Virus record (IMG/VR): IMGVR_UViG_3300048836_000751
Coordinates: 1 to 32,816 of that record
Length of the DNA: 32,816 bases
Direction: 5' to 3' (one strand)
From: a virus
Positions within the stretch are counted from its first letter, which is position 1. Each line of letters starts with the position of its first letter. The position numbers and the translations under genes are program-made. The notes under the pieces are model-generated. The model worked only from the letters and a program-made list of their open reading frames with translations. It did no database searches and was not told the origin of the DNA. Below are positions 25,718 through 32,816 of the stretch, piece after piece.

Positions 25718-26389
25718 TCACTGATTGACCTTCATCAACAGGTGCTTCCTAAAATGTTCCATGGACATGACTTCTTGATCAGAGTCGGAAAACTCGACGT
25801 ACAGCTCAACTGATCCTCTGATCTCCTTCTTGGAGATGGCATATCGCTTTTGTGAGTTTGGCTTAATAAAGACGAATTTTTCGACTGGCTTCAAAAAATG
25901 AAGCACGAGCCATACGTCTTCTGTCGGATGATTCTCAGAATATTTAAGCTTGTCAGGCCTCACCCAGTACGTTGTGCCGCGCATGAACTCTGTGCCGGTA
26001 ACTTCAACGAGCAATAGAATTCGCCCGCCTTCTTGAAGTTTCACCTCAAGATCTGGTTTCCCAGCTTCCGTCGGATGCCCTGAAATAAATTGATTCGTGT
26101 CAGCACCAAATCCGACTATCTCAACGAGAACGCGGCCGTCAAAACTCTCGATCAGTTCCTTCACTTTTTGTAATCGAATCTTTTCTTTGTCCCATGCATT
26201 CTGACCATATGCATGCTTCCAATGATGACTTTCAAGCTCCTTTATTTGCTCACAGGAAATCGTTTTGCCGACCTCTAGATCAAGAGCGGGAAACGTCCTT
26301 GCTCGGATACTTGTGCAGTATTCGCCATCAACAAATATCCAGTAGCGTTCGCGATCAGCTTTGAATTCAATACGCGTAATTTTCGGCAT
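25718..26389 (-). CDS. Small protein, possible PD-(D/E)xK-type nuclease, unknown function
   Basis: The 223-residue protein has no clear family. The start is ATG 26389, because GAGGGG lies 6 bases upstream; the ATG at 26395 directly abuts it. The N-terminal 50 residues (MPKITRIEFKADRERYWIFVDGEY, then LEVGKTISCEQIKELE) resemble the N-terminal winged helix of RecX-like proteins. The central region has a beta-strand array VLVEIVGFGAD, PDLEVKL (Asp near 113), ILLLVEVTG (Glu near 129), and two conserved-looking Trp/Lys patches. This could be a divergent PD-(D/E)xK core with Thr where Lys is usual. It is AT-richer than its neighbours and lies between mod and res. Confidence 0.55.
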   Translation of the reverse strand: MPKITRIEFKADRERYWIFVDGEYCTSIRARTFPALDLEVGKTISCEQIKELESHHWKHAYGQNAWDKEKIRLQKVKELIESFDGRVLVEIVGFGADTNQFISGHPTEAGKPDLEVKLQEGGRILLLVEVTGTEFMRGTTYWVRPDKLKYSENHPTEDVWLVLHFLKPVEKFVFIKPNSQKRYAISKKEIRGSVELYVEFSDSDQEVMSMEHFRKHLLMKVNQ

Positions 26390-26405
26390 AATCATCCCCT
26401 CGTCT

Positions 26406-28301
26406 TCATATCACTTTGACTTCGGTTTCTGGGGAGATCACCTTTAAGATTTGCTCGGCGTTAATCTTGGCGGCATCATCCTTAAAGCCTCGATCTCGGA
26501 AGACAACTCTGAGCGGGTGGCCTTTACCGAGCTCCTTGATAAACGCTTCGTCGATTCTTCCGTCGTAATCAAAGCATGCTACTAGTGCATTTTCATCTAC
26601 GAAAAAACACTCTGCCCCACTAATTAATTTCTTGGTGATTGGCAATCCAAGATCAATGCCCCAATCGAGCATCACTTGGAAAAGTAGATCCTCTGCAGTC
26701 CTATCAGACTTGATGTTCTCTACAAATAGGTCGAGGCTGCTGGTTTGAATTGCATCAGGCGAGTAGTAGACATCGGCCATATTTGTTGAATCTACTTTCA
26801 ATACTCGGAATCCGATGTCTTTATTCCATCCCTTGTTTGAGTTGTTTTTTAGAATTTTCTCTCCGGCGCGGCGAATTCTTTCCTTGCTTATGTCCGCAAT
26901 GGTCTGGAATCCATCTTTTTTGGCCTGGCTTGCTGCTTCACAATCCTCGGGAATTTGAATCAGGATGAATCGCACATTAGAGCCGTTGTTTGCATTCATC
27001 GCAAAAACTGCGTGTGCGGTTGTTGCTGATCCGGCAAAGAAATCAAGAACGATGTCCCCATCTTCCAATTGACATTGGGATGCCAGTGAGGAAACAAGCT
27101 GCGTAGACTTGGGGTGCGGGAACAGTTTCGCACCGAAAATGTCTTGAAGTTCTCGCGTTCCTTGTGTGTTCGCTGGTGCCACCAATGAATTCGAGATCTT
27201 ATCTTCTGGTCGAGAAACGATCCAGGTTGAAACAGGAACAGTGTCAAACTTTGCTTCATTTTTGAAGCGCTTGAGCATAGGTCTACCATTCGACGTGGCA
27301 GGGAAAATTACTCTGCCTTCAGCGATTTTTTCAGCCATTGTTTTTCGACTGTACGGCCAGTACCTTCCTTCTGGGGGAAGAAACTGATTACCGGTTTTCG
27401 GGTCAGTTATTGGATAGTGCACATCCCCGCCAGCCTTTCCCGCACTTAAATTATCTGCTTTCCAAGGGCCGCGAGGATCGTTGTCCGGATTGGTGTATCC
27501 ATCGTAGGTGCGCTCTATTCCCGCAAGCCGCCCCTTCGATTTTCCGTAACACAATACGTACTCATGATCAACGCTGGTGTTGTCTACGGAATCCATTGCT
27601 CCGCTCCTTCTTTTCCAGACGAAGGTGCAGTAGAAATTCTGTGATCCAAATATCTCGTCGCAGAGCTCTCTTAAGTTGGCGGCCTCAAAATCGTCTATTG
27701 AGATAAAGATAACCCCGTCATCTCGCAGTAGATTTTTTGCTAATCGAAGCCTTGCAAACATCATGCTTAGCCAGTCAGAATGAAATCGACCGTTAGATTC
27801 TGTATTGGCAACGAGTCGATTTCCGGCTTGATCGATTTGCTTTGAGTTCTCAAAATAGGTGGCGCTGTCTTCTGCGAAATCATCCTCATAAATGAAATCG
27901 CTGCCCGTGTTGTATGGGGGATCGATATAGATCATCTTGACCTTGCCGAGGTAGTTTTCCTGCAGCAACTTCAATGCATCAAGGTTGTCGCCTTCGACGA
28001 AAAGGTTCTTGGTTGTATCGAAGTCCACGCTCTCAGCGCGGGAGGGTCTCAGTGTTTTTGCAATGGGCGCATTGGCCGTGAGGAGTGCCTCGCGCTTGCC
28101 TGGCCAGTTCAGGTGGTAGCGTTCCTGCGGCCCCTCGACAATCGACTCGGCCAGTTCCTGCCGCAACTGGTCAAAATCGACTGCCAGTTTCACGCTACCG
28201 TTTTCACCCTTGGCTTCCCTAACGCAGCCCGGAAACATCTCGCGAATGCGGGCGATGTTTTCCCGCGTGAGATTGGGTGAGTGCATTTTCATTTTTTCCA
28301 T
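26406..28301 (-). CDS. Type III restriction-modification Mod subunit (N6-adenine methyltransferase)
   Basis: The 631-residue protein starts at ATG 28301 after AGAGGA. The beta-class order is seen: catalytic DPPY at 127-130, followed by YNTGSDFIYEDDF, then the AdoMet-binding FFAGSATTAH at 421-430 (second Gly of FxGxG replaced by Ala, which also occurs in other type III Mods). The target recognition domain would lie between, at about 230-400. Residues 1-90 are GC-rich, while the rest is AT-rich, which suggests an exchanged specificity part. It recognises an asymmetric site and methylates one strand, and forms the complex with Res. Confidence 0.93.
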   Translation of the reverse strand: MEKMKMHSPNLTRENIARIREMFPGCVREAKGENGSVKLAVDFDQLRQELAESIVEGPQERYHLNWPGKREALLTANAPIAKTLRPSRAESVDFDTTKNLFVEGDNLDALKLLQENYLGKVKMIYIDPPYNTGSDFIYEDDFAEDSATYFENSKQIDQAGNRLVANTESNGRFHSDWLSMMFARLRLAKNLLRDDGVIFISIDDFEAANLRELCDEIFGSQNFYCTFVWKRRSGAMDSVDNTSVDHEYVLCYGKSKGRLAGIERTYDGYTNPDNDPRGPWKADNLSAGKAGGDVHYPITDPKTGNQFLPPEGRYWPYSRKTMAEKIAEGRVIFPATSNGRPMLKRFKNEAKFDTVPVSTWIVSRPEDKISNSLVAPANTQGTRELQDIFGAKLFPHPKSTQLVSSLASQCQLEDGDIVLDFFAGSATTAHAVFAMNANNGSNVRFILIQIPEDCEAASQAKKDGFQTIADISKERIRRAGEKILKNNSNKGWNKDIGFRVLKVDSTNMADVYYSPDAIQTSSLDLFVENIKSDRTAEDLLFQVMLDWGIDLGLPITKKLISGAECFFVDENALVACFDYDGRIDEAFIKELGKGHPLRVVFRDRGFKDDAAKINAEQILKVISPETEVKVI

Positions 28302-28338
28302 ATTTTTTCCTCTAGTCGCTGTGATCCCGATGTCGGGT

Positions 28339-29040
28339 TTAGCGGCTCAATTGTTCAAGTTCGGTTTTCAGTTGCCGCAAGGTCGTATTGATCTCGACCT
28401 TGCGGTTGAATTGTTTTTCTTTGGCTAGTCGTGCCTGGGTTTTCTCGACCTCAAGGCGCTTGGCCGCTGCCATCTCGACGCGCGCGATCCAAGCGGGCAA
28501 GGCTTCCTGCGGGCGCGCTGACATCGGCAACAGGCCTTGCAGCAAGGCCGCGTACAGGTGGGCCATGTCGAGAGCCAGCGGCAGGGCGGTCCGAGCGGTG
28601 GCCGCAGGCATCCAGTCGGTGGCGAAGTAGCTGGAAAGCACCCAGCGACCGGCGTCGGCCTCGCTCGGGCGCTTGTAAGCCGCCACCACCTGCGTTCTCG
28701 CCTGATCGCCCTGACCTTGGTTCAATTCGAACAGGATCGGGAACTGCACCGCGCCGTCGATGCAGCGCAGCACGTCTTCGTGCAGTTCGGTGGACTTGAG
28801 CTGCACGCTGAAGATCTGGATCTCTGGTACGCCGGGCCGTGCGGACAGGTTAATGGTCTCCGGGGCGAGCTTGTACTGCCAGACGATCTGCTCCACCTGC
28901 TCCACGAACAGATCCTTCAGCCGAGTGTTGGCCCCGCTGTGCTCGTAGATCTTGTTCTTGGGTATAACGCGCCCAAAGGCTGCCTGCTTGGGGTAGGCAA
29001 TCAGCGCTGCTTGTTGTTGTGTGGTCGCCCCTTGACTCAT
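28339..29040 (-). CDS. DUF4391-like protein
   Basis: The 233-residue protein starts at ATG 29040; the ATGA overlaps the helicase stop, so the longer upstream opening is rejected. It contains IPKNKIYEHSGANTRLKDLFVEQVEQIVWQYKLAPETINL and VQLKSTELHEDVLRCIDGAVQFPILFEL, which match my recollection of DUF4391, a family that is found next to SNF2 helicases and type III-like mod/res genes. The C-terminal 40 residues form a Lys/Glu/Gln coiled coil (EKTQARLAKEKQFNRKVEI...). A partner or coupling role for the helicase is inferred. GC-rich like the helicase. Confidence 0.78.
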   Translation of the reverse strand: MSQGATTQQQAALIAYPKQAAFGRVIPKNKIYEHSGANTRLKDLFVEQVEQIVWQYKLAPETINLSARPGVPEIQIFSVQLKSTELHEDVLRCIDGAVQFPILFELNQGQGDQARTQVVAAYKRPSEADAGRWVLSSYFATDWMPAATARTALPLALDMAHLYAALLQGLLPMSARPQEALPAWIARVEMAAAKRLEVEKTQARLAKEKQFNRKVEINTTLRQLKTELEQLSR

Positions 29041-32000
29041 CCCGCCCCCTGAATCACGAGGAAGCTGATGAGCTCGAAGTCGTCCAGGCCACTGATGGTG
29101 TCGGTCAGCGCGGTGGTCTTGCCGCCGGAGAACAGGCTGTCTAGATCCCTTTCTTCCTTCACCTCGATCATCGAGCGAATGGATTTGCCCAGCAGATCGG
29201 AGTACGGCTGCATCCTGCGGCCATCCGCCGTTTCCTGATTGAAGCGCTGGCACACGTCGACAATGGCCTTGTTCTGGCCTTTACAGCAGGTGCGTACCAG
29301 ATCGAGCAGCCGCTTGACCTCGGTGTGGTCGTGGATGATCTCGCCCTCGCGGTTGATGTAGACGAGGTAGTACGGGTGCAGGCGGTTGTGCTGGTTGAGG
29401 TTGACGCCGGAATTGCGGTTGCGCAACGTGAAGATCGCCCCTGGCCGCAGCCCCATCTCGGGTCTGGCGGGAACGACGGCGTGCATCCCATTGGGCAAAT
29501 TGCTCAGCTCGCCGTGGGCTTTGACGTAGTTGAGCAAGTCCATGCGGAAGTCGTTGAGGCCCAAGTCGGTGATGGAGACACCGGTCTTTAAGTCCTCCAA
29601 CTCGATGACCTCATCCTGCAGCCGACGCAGTTGCTCCTTGCGGTACGACACGTCGTTGGCTTGCGCGGACAGCACGTTGTCATCGCCTGTGGCGGTAACG
29701 TCGGCGATCATCATTCGGCTCTCGACGCGCTCCTTGAGGTTGATGTACTCGTCGAGCGAGATGTCGGGCCAATAGTTGACCAGCTGGATGCTGCTGTTGG
29801 GCGAGCCGATGCGATCCACCCGGCCAAAGCGCTGGATGATGCGTACCGGGTTCCAATGGATGTCGTAGTTGACGACGTAGTCGCAGTCCTGCAGGTTCTG
29901 GCCTTCGGAGATGCAGTCGGTGCCGATCAGTAGATCGACCTCGTGCGGCTCGTCCGGCAGGACCACTGCCTTCTCTTTCGAGCGGGGGGAGAACAGGGTG
30001 AGCAGTTCTTGGAAGTCATAACTGCGCTTCTGCGAGCCGCTCTTGATGGTGGACTGCGGCGCACCCTTGCCGGTGACCTTGGCGGTGTGGATGGCGAGCT
30101 TGGCCTGCAACTCCGGCGCAAGGTTGGCGTACAGGTAATCGGCGGTGTCGGCAAAGGCGGTGAAGATCAGTACCTTCCTGTTGCCGGGGTTGATGGGCTT
30201 TTCAATCTTGCCGAGCAGTTGCGCCTTGAGATGCTGCAACTTGGCATCGTCCTGCGGCGTGATTTTGTTCATCGAGGCCAGCAGCGCATCGATGACCTGC
30301 AAGTCCACCTTGAGTTCGTGCTCCCAGGACGGCAAGTCCATGTCGGCGAGGCTGATCTTGATCTTGCTGCCGATCTCGCCGCCCTCGTCGCCGGGCATGG
30401 GCAGCTCATCGTCCTCTGCATCCAGCCCTTCCAGCACTTCCGTGAGGTCGCCCACCGTGACCGTGCCACCGGATTGATTGAACGCGGCGATCTTTGCGAG
30501 GGTGGCTTCGTTGTTGGCCCGCAGCGATTGCAGCGTTAGCCGGAACGACTGCACCGAACTTTCAAGCCGTTTGAGCAGGTTGACCGTCATCAGGGCCTGC
30601 AGGCTCTTTTCGCGATCGGCTTGGCGCAGCGTGCCCTTGCCGCCTACCTTGGTGTCGTAGATCTCCTCGTACTTCTTTAGACGGCTGGGCAGGATGTAGC
30701 TGATGGGCGCATACACGGCCAGCTTGAGCAGGGAGAGTTGCTCGAAAATTTCGTTGAAGCCCAACACGTCCGACCGCTCGGTCAACGGGCAGTGAAACGA
30801 CAGCGGTTTGCGGCGCTCCGGAAATTGACCGATGTCCTTGGTGTCGTAGAAGGTCTGGATGTGCTTACGCGAGCGTGCGATGGTGACGCTGTCGAGCAGC
30901 TCGAAGAAGTCGAAGTCCAGTGAGTCGAGGATCGCACGCGCGGTACGTTCTTCCGGGGGGAGCTTCGACCACGCATTGAAGGCTGCTTGTGCGCCTCGGA
31001 AAATCTCCTCGACGCTTCTGTCCGTGCGCAGCTTTTTTGTGAGGTTTTCGGAGTCGCCTTCGTAGGCCAGGGCCAGTTGGTTGCGCAAGTCGGTAAAGCG
31101 GTTGTTGACTGGCGTGGCCGACAACATCAGCACCTTGGTCTTGACCCCTTCCTGGATCACCTTGCGCATCAGCTTCTGGTATCGGGTTTCCTTATCCTTG
31201 TAGGCGTCGTTGTTGCGGAAGTTGTGCGACTCGTCGATGACGACGAGGTCGTAGTTGCCCCAGTTGATGCGGTTTAGCGGTGTACCGAAGGACTCGCCGC
31301 TGGTGCGGGACAGATCCGTGTGGCAGAGAACGTCGTAGTTGAACCGGTCGCGGGCGAAGATGTTGGTCTTGAGGTTGCGGTTGTAGTTCAGCCAGTTGTC
31401 CGCCAGCTTCTTGGGGCAGAGCACCAGCACTGACCGGTTTCGCAGCTCGTAATACTTGATGACGGCCAGTGCGGTGAAGGTCTTACCCAAGCCGACGCTG
31501 TCTGCAAGGATGCAACCGCTGTAGGTTTCCAGCTTGTTGATGATCCCGGTGGCAGCATCCTTCTGGTAGTTGAAGAGCTTGTTCCAGATCAGGGTGTCCT
31601 GGTAGCCGGTGCGGTCGTTGGGCAGGACGTCTTCGTCGATCTCGTCTAGGAACTCGTTGAAGATGTTGTAGAGCATCAGGAAGTAGATGCTTTCGGGAGA
31701 GTTCTCTTGGTAGACCGAGGCGATGTGCTCGCAAATCTGCGCTGTCACATCCTCCAGCTTTTCGGGGTCGTTCCAGATCTGATCGAACAGGCTCAGGTAC
31801 GTGGCGGCAAATGGTGCCTCGTCCATCTTGTTGACGAGGTTGGATACCGCATTGCCTTGCTGGTAACCGAGATCGACAGCCGTGAACCCGTGCAGGGGCA
31901 TGTAAGCCGTGTCGGTACCGCCAGCCTGCACGCAGGCGAACTGCTGCATCGGCGCTTTGGTGCGGTTGCTCTTGAACTTGGCCTTGCGCTGTATCCAGTC

Positions 32001-32327
32001 GGCGCATTCCTTGGCCACCGCCCGCTGGGTGAGCTTGTTGCGCAACTGGATTTCAAACTCGCTGCCGTAGAGGCTGCGCTCCCGGTCGAGTTTGGGAATG
32101 TGGAATTCCTTACGCTCCTTGCGAATCTTGTCGGCGACCTCGTTGGCAACAAAGGTGGGCGAGGTGAAGATGAAGTTCAGCTCGTCGATTTTTTCCAGCT
32201 CGGCTTTCAACGCCTCGAAGGCGTACATCGAAAAGCACGAGGCCGCTACCTTGAGCCGCGCCCCTGGCCGGAGGGTTTGCTTGAGGTCGTCGCCCAACAG
32301 GCGGCTGATGTTGTCGATCAGTTCCAT
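29037..32327 (-). CDS. SNF2-family helicase with degenerate PLD-like N-terminus
   Basis: The 1096-residue protein starts at ATG 32327, overlapping the stop of the HTH gene (TGATG); a longer in-frame opening inside that gene is not used. Residues about 1-200 follow the PLD-like pattern seen on this helicase type, but the site at 145-148 reads L-H146-G-F instead of HxK. SF2 helicase: Walker A ADSVGLGKT (275-283), DESH (365-368), LSATP, and, in the second lobe, LIFTAFADTADYLY, DLLIGTDCISEGQNLQ and IIQRFGRVDRIGS. The C-terminal 250 residues carry GLRPGAIFTLRNR and HPYYLVYINREGEI. It should remodel DNA or displaced nucleoproteins; partnership with DUF4391 is inferred. Confidence 0.88.
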   Translation of the reverse strand: MELIDNISRLLGDDLKQTLRPGARLKVAASCFSMYAFEALKAELEKIDELNFIFTSPTFVANEVADKIRKERKEFHIPKLDRERSLYGSEFEIQLRNKLTQRAVAKECADWIQRKAKFKSNRTKAPMQQFACVQAGGTDTAYMPLHGFTAVDLGYQQGNAVSNLVNKMDEAPFAATYLSLFDQIWNDPEKLEDVTAQICEHIASVYQENSPESIYFLMLYNIFNEFLDEIDEDVLPNDRTGYQDTLIWNKLFNYQKDAATGIINKLETYSGCILADSVGLGKTFTALAVIKYYELRNRSVLVLCPKKLADNWLNYNRNLKTNIFARDRFNYDVLCHTDLSRTSGESFGTPLNRINWGNYDLVVIDESHNFRNNDAYKDKETRYQKLMRKVIQEGVKTKVLMLSATPVNNRFTDLRNQLALAYEGDSENLTKKLRTDRSVEEIFRGAQAAFNAWSKLPPEERTARAILDSLDFDFFELLDSVTIARSRKHIQTFYDTKDIGQFPERRKPLSFHCPLTERSDVLGFNEIFEQLSLLKLAVYAPISYILPSRLKKYEEIYDTKVGGKGTLRQADREKSLQALMTVNLLKRLESSVQSFRLTLQSLRANNEATLAKIAAFNQSGGTVTVGDLTEVLEGLDAEDDELPMPGDEGGEIGSKIKISLADMDLPSWEHELKVDLQVIDALLASMNKITPQDDAKLQHLKAQLLGKIEKPINPGNRKVLIFTAFADTADYLYANLAPELQAKLAIHTAKVTGKGAPQSTIKSGSQKRSYDFQELLTLFSPRSKEKAVVLPDEPHEVDLLIGTDCISEGQNLQDCDYVVNYDIHWNPVRIIQRFGRVDRIGSPNSSIQLVNYWPDISLDEYINLKERVESRMMIADVTATGDDNVLSAQANDVSYRKEQLRRLQDEVIELEDLKTGVSITDLGLNDFRMDLLNYVKAHGELSNLPNGMHAVVPARPEMGLRPGAIFTLRNRNSGVNLNQHNRLHPYYLVYINREGEIIHDHTEVKRLLDLVRTCCKGQNKAIVDVCQRFNQETADGRRMQPYSDLLGKSIRSMIEVKEERDLDSLFSGGKTTALTDTISGLDDFELISFLVIQGAG

Positions 32328-32530
32328 CAGTCGCTTGCCCCCGAATCCTTGTTGGTCAGATTGGCGGCAATCCATTCGTCCAGATCGCTGCGGCGAAAGC
32401 GCCACGTACCCCCCAGCTTGAACGCGGGGAGCTTGCCTTCGGCCGCGAGGCGGTAGACGGTGCGCTTGCCAGCCTTCAAGTAGGCGGCCACCTCGTCCAG
32501 GGTCAGGATTTCACCTTCCGGGTCTGCCAT
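32327..32530 (-). CDS. Excisionase-type helix-turn-helix DNA-binding protein
   Basis: The 67-residue protein is a single MerR/excisionase-like HTH_17 domain: LTLDEVAAYLKAGKRTVYRLAAEGKLPAFKLGGTWRFRRSDLDEWI (about residues 9-54), with the wing after GGTWRF. It is the first gene of the operon, with TGATG coupling to the helicase. Such proteins bind DNA through a winged HTH, often at direct repeats, and may act as regulator or recombination directionality factor. Here the 10-bp-spaced TTGCCAA repeats in the leader are attractive operators. A longer in-frame extension to the right is not supported. Confidence 0.85.
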   Translation of the reverse strand: MADPEGEILTLDEVAAYLKAGKRTVYRLAAEGKLPAFKLGGTWRFRRSDLDEWIAANLTNKDSGASD

Positions 32531-32540
32531 CGTCTCGCCT

Positions 32541-32577
32541 TTGCCGATGATGAATAGGGATTGCCAAGAGTTGCCAA
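32541..32577 (-). promoter_or_regulatory. TTGCCAA direct repeats in the operon leader, candidate operator
   Basis: TTGCCAA occurs at 32561-32567 and 32571-32577, exactly one helical turn apart, and a near copy TTGCCGA is at 32541-32547, in the same 10-bp phase. On the - strand they read TTGGCAA, just upstream of the HTH gene start (32530). Candidate binding site for the HTH protein. No clear -35/-10 pair with good spacing was found. Confidence 0.5.
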
Positions 32578-32686
32578 TTTTCCCATATGACGGCGAACTA
32601 GGCCAGAGGCTAGGCGAAGAAAAGAACGGCCAAATCGTTGAATCCACGCCCTCAAGGCCAAGGCGTTACCATCTGGCTTGGGTTAC

Positions 32687-32718
32687 GGACGCGGGTTCGG
32701 TTCCGTGTTCCACCACCA
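32687..32718 (+). other. tRNA/tmRNA-like 3' end; candidate attachment site
   Basis: The segment begins GGACGCGGGTTCG, as in the T-arm of many proteobacterial tmRNAs, and ends in ACCACCA. It folds as a T-arm-like stem CGCGG / CCGTG (32690-32694, 32703-32707) with an 8-base loop GTTCGGTT, followed by a 7-base acceptor-like strand, A and CCA at 32715. No complementary 5' acceptor or D/anticodon arms are found upstream in the window, so this is not a complete tRNA. Prophage integration at such 3' ends is common, which supports a prophage att core. Confidence 0.4.
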
Positions 32719-32725
32719 TCTACAA

Positions 32726-32753
32726 GGGCTCGGATGATCTCCGGGCCCTTTTT
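32726..32753 (+). terminator. Rho-independent terminator
   Basis: An 8-bp stem GGGCTCGG / CCGGGCCC (one G-T pair) with a 7-base loop ATGATCT is followed by TTTTT. It directly follows the tRNA/tmRNA-like 3' end, as the natural terminator of a stable RNA gene would, and supports reading that segment as the 3' end of an RNA gene. Confidence 0.82.
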
Positions 32754-32816
32754 CTTGGTCGCTTCCCCCGCGTGGCGCGGGGTTCCGGCCCCCTGTGCTG
32801 CGGGCGCGGGCGCGCT
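32754..32816. other. Non-coding GC-rich right edge
   Basis: After the terminator the sequence reads CTTGGTCGCTTCCCCCGCGTGGCGCGGGGTTCC and ends in repeated GGGCGCGGGCGCG. A short inverted repeat CCCCGCG / CGCGGGG (about 32766-32783) is visible. No open frame or known motif is seen. It may be host DNA beyond the prophage end. Confidence 0.4.

Noticed and set aside
28431-29052. Open frames on the + strand opposite DUF4391
   Set aside because: No start context and composition of a shadow; DUF4391 product is coherent and coupled to the helicase.
21698-32530. Known DISARM or BREX system
   Set aside because: An SNF2 helicase and a methylase are present, but DrmA/DrmB, PglX, PglZ and BrxC-type genes are absent, and Mod/Res are clearly type III.
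32640-32720. Complete tRNA or tmRNA gene
   Set aside because: Only a T-arm-like stem and CCA end are present; no 5' acceptor, D or anticodon arm is found within the preceding 100 bases.
1-32816. CRISPR array or insertion sequence
   Set aside because: No regularly spaced direct repeats of 25-40 bases, no transposase frame and no terminal inverted repeats were seen.

Overview
The window is GC-rich (visibly well above 60% G+C over most of its length). It carries the late half of a lambda-like, long-tailed (siphovirus) prophage on the + strand, followed by a seven-gene DNA-processing/defence operon on the - strand. Codon usage, GTG starts, strong AAGGAG ribosome sites and the family types suggest a high-GC beta- or gammaproteobacterium. 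The sequence alone does not fix the genus.

Positions 3-7099 follow lambda order closely. They hold the 3' end of the large terminase, a gpW-like joining protein, the portal, an S49 capsid protease with a nested scaffold start, a gpD-like decoration protein, a gpE-like major capsid protein, a gpFII-like connector, a gpU-like tail terminator, a small acidic/His-rich protein, the tail tube, and a tail-assembly chaperone. The chaperone has a perfect T_TTT_TTT -1 frameshift site, giving a G/GT pair. Positions 7074-20062 hold a minor tail protein, a 1349-residue tape measure, and a tail-tip block. This block does not look like lambda M-L-K-I-J: it has a 1202-residue protein with about six tandem beta-sandwich repeats, a Trp/Tyr/Asn-rich 423-residue protein, three small beta-rich proteins and a 651-residue hub-like protein. 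Positions 20129-21655 form the lysis cassette: two small membrane proteins, a signal-anchor lysozyme, and Rz with Rz1 nested in another frame.

Positions 21698-32530 (- strand) read, in transcription order: a 67-residue excisionase-type HTH protein, a SNF2 helicase with a degenerate PLD-like N-terminus, a DUF4391-like protein, a type III Mod methyltransferase, a small possible PD-(D/E)xK protein, a type III Res helicase-nuclease, and a GIY-YIG nuclease. Intergenic gaps are 37 bp or less and two junctions overlap, so this is probably one operon. The central part (most of mod and the small gene, about 25.73-27.95 kb) is clearly AT-richer than both flanks, which suggests a swapped specificity cassette. 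The operon points back towards the lysis genes and sits at the prophage end, like a defence 'moron'.

The right edge (32531-32816) is non-coding. It has 10-bp-spaced TTGCCAA repeats in the operon leader, a tRNA/tmRNA-like 3' end with CCA, and a strong rho-independent terminator. This is a candidate attachment site. No stretch longer than 300 bases lacks a gene; this 286-base edge is the longest.
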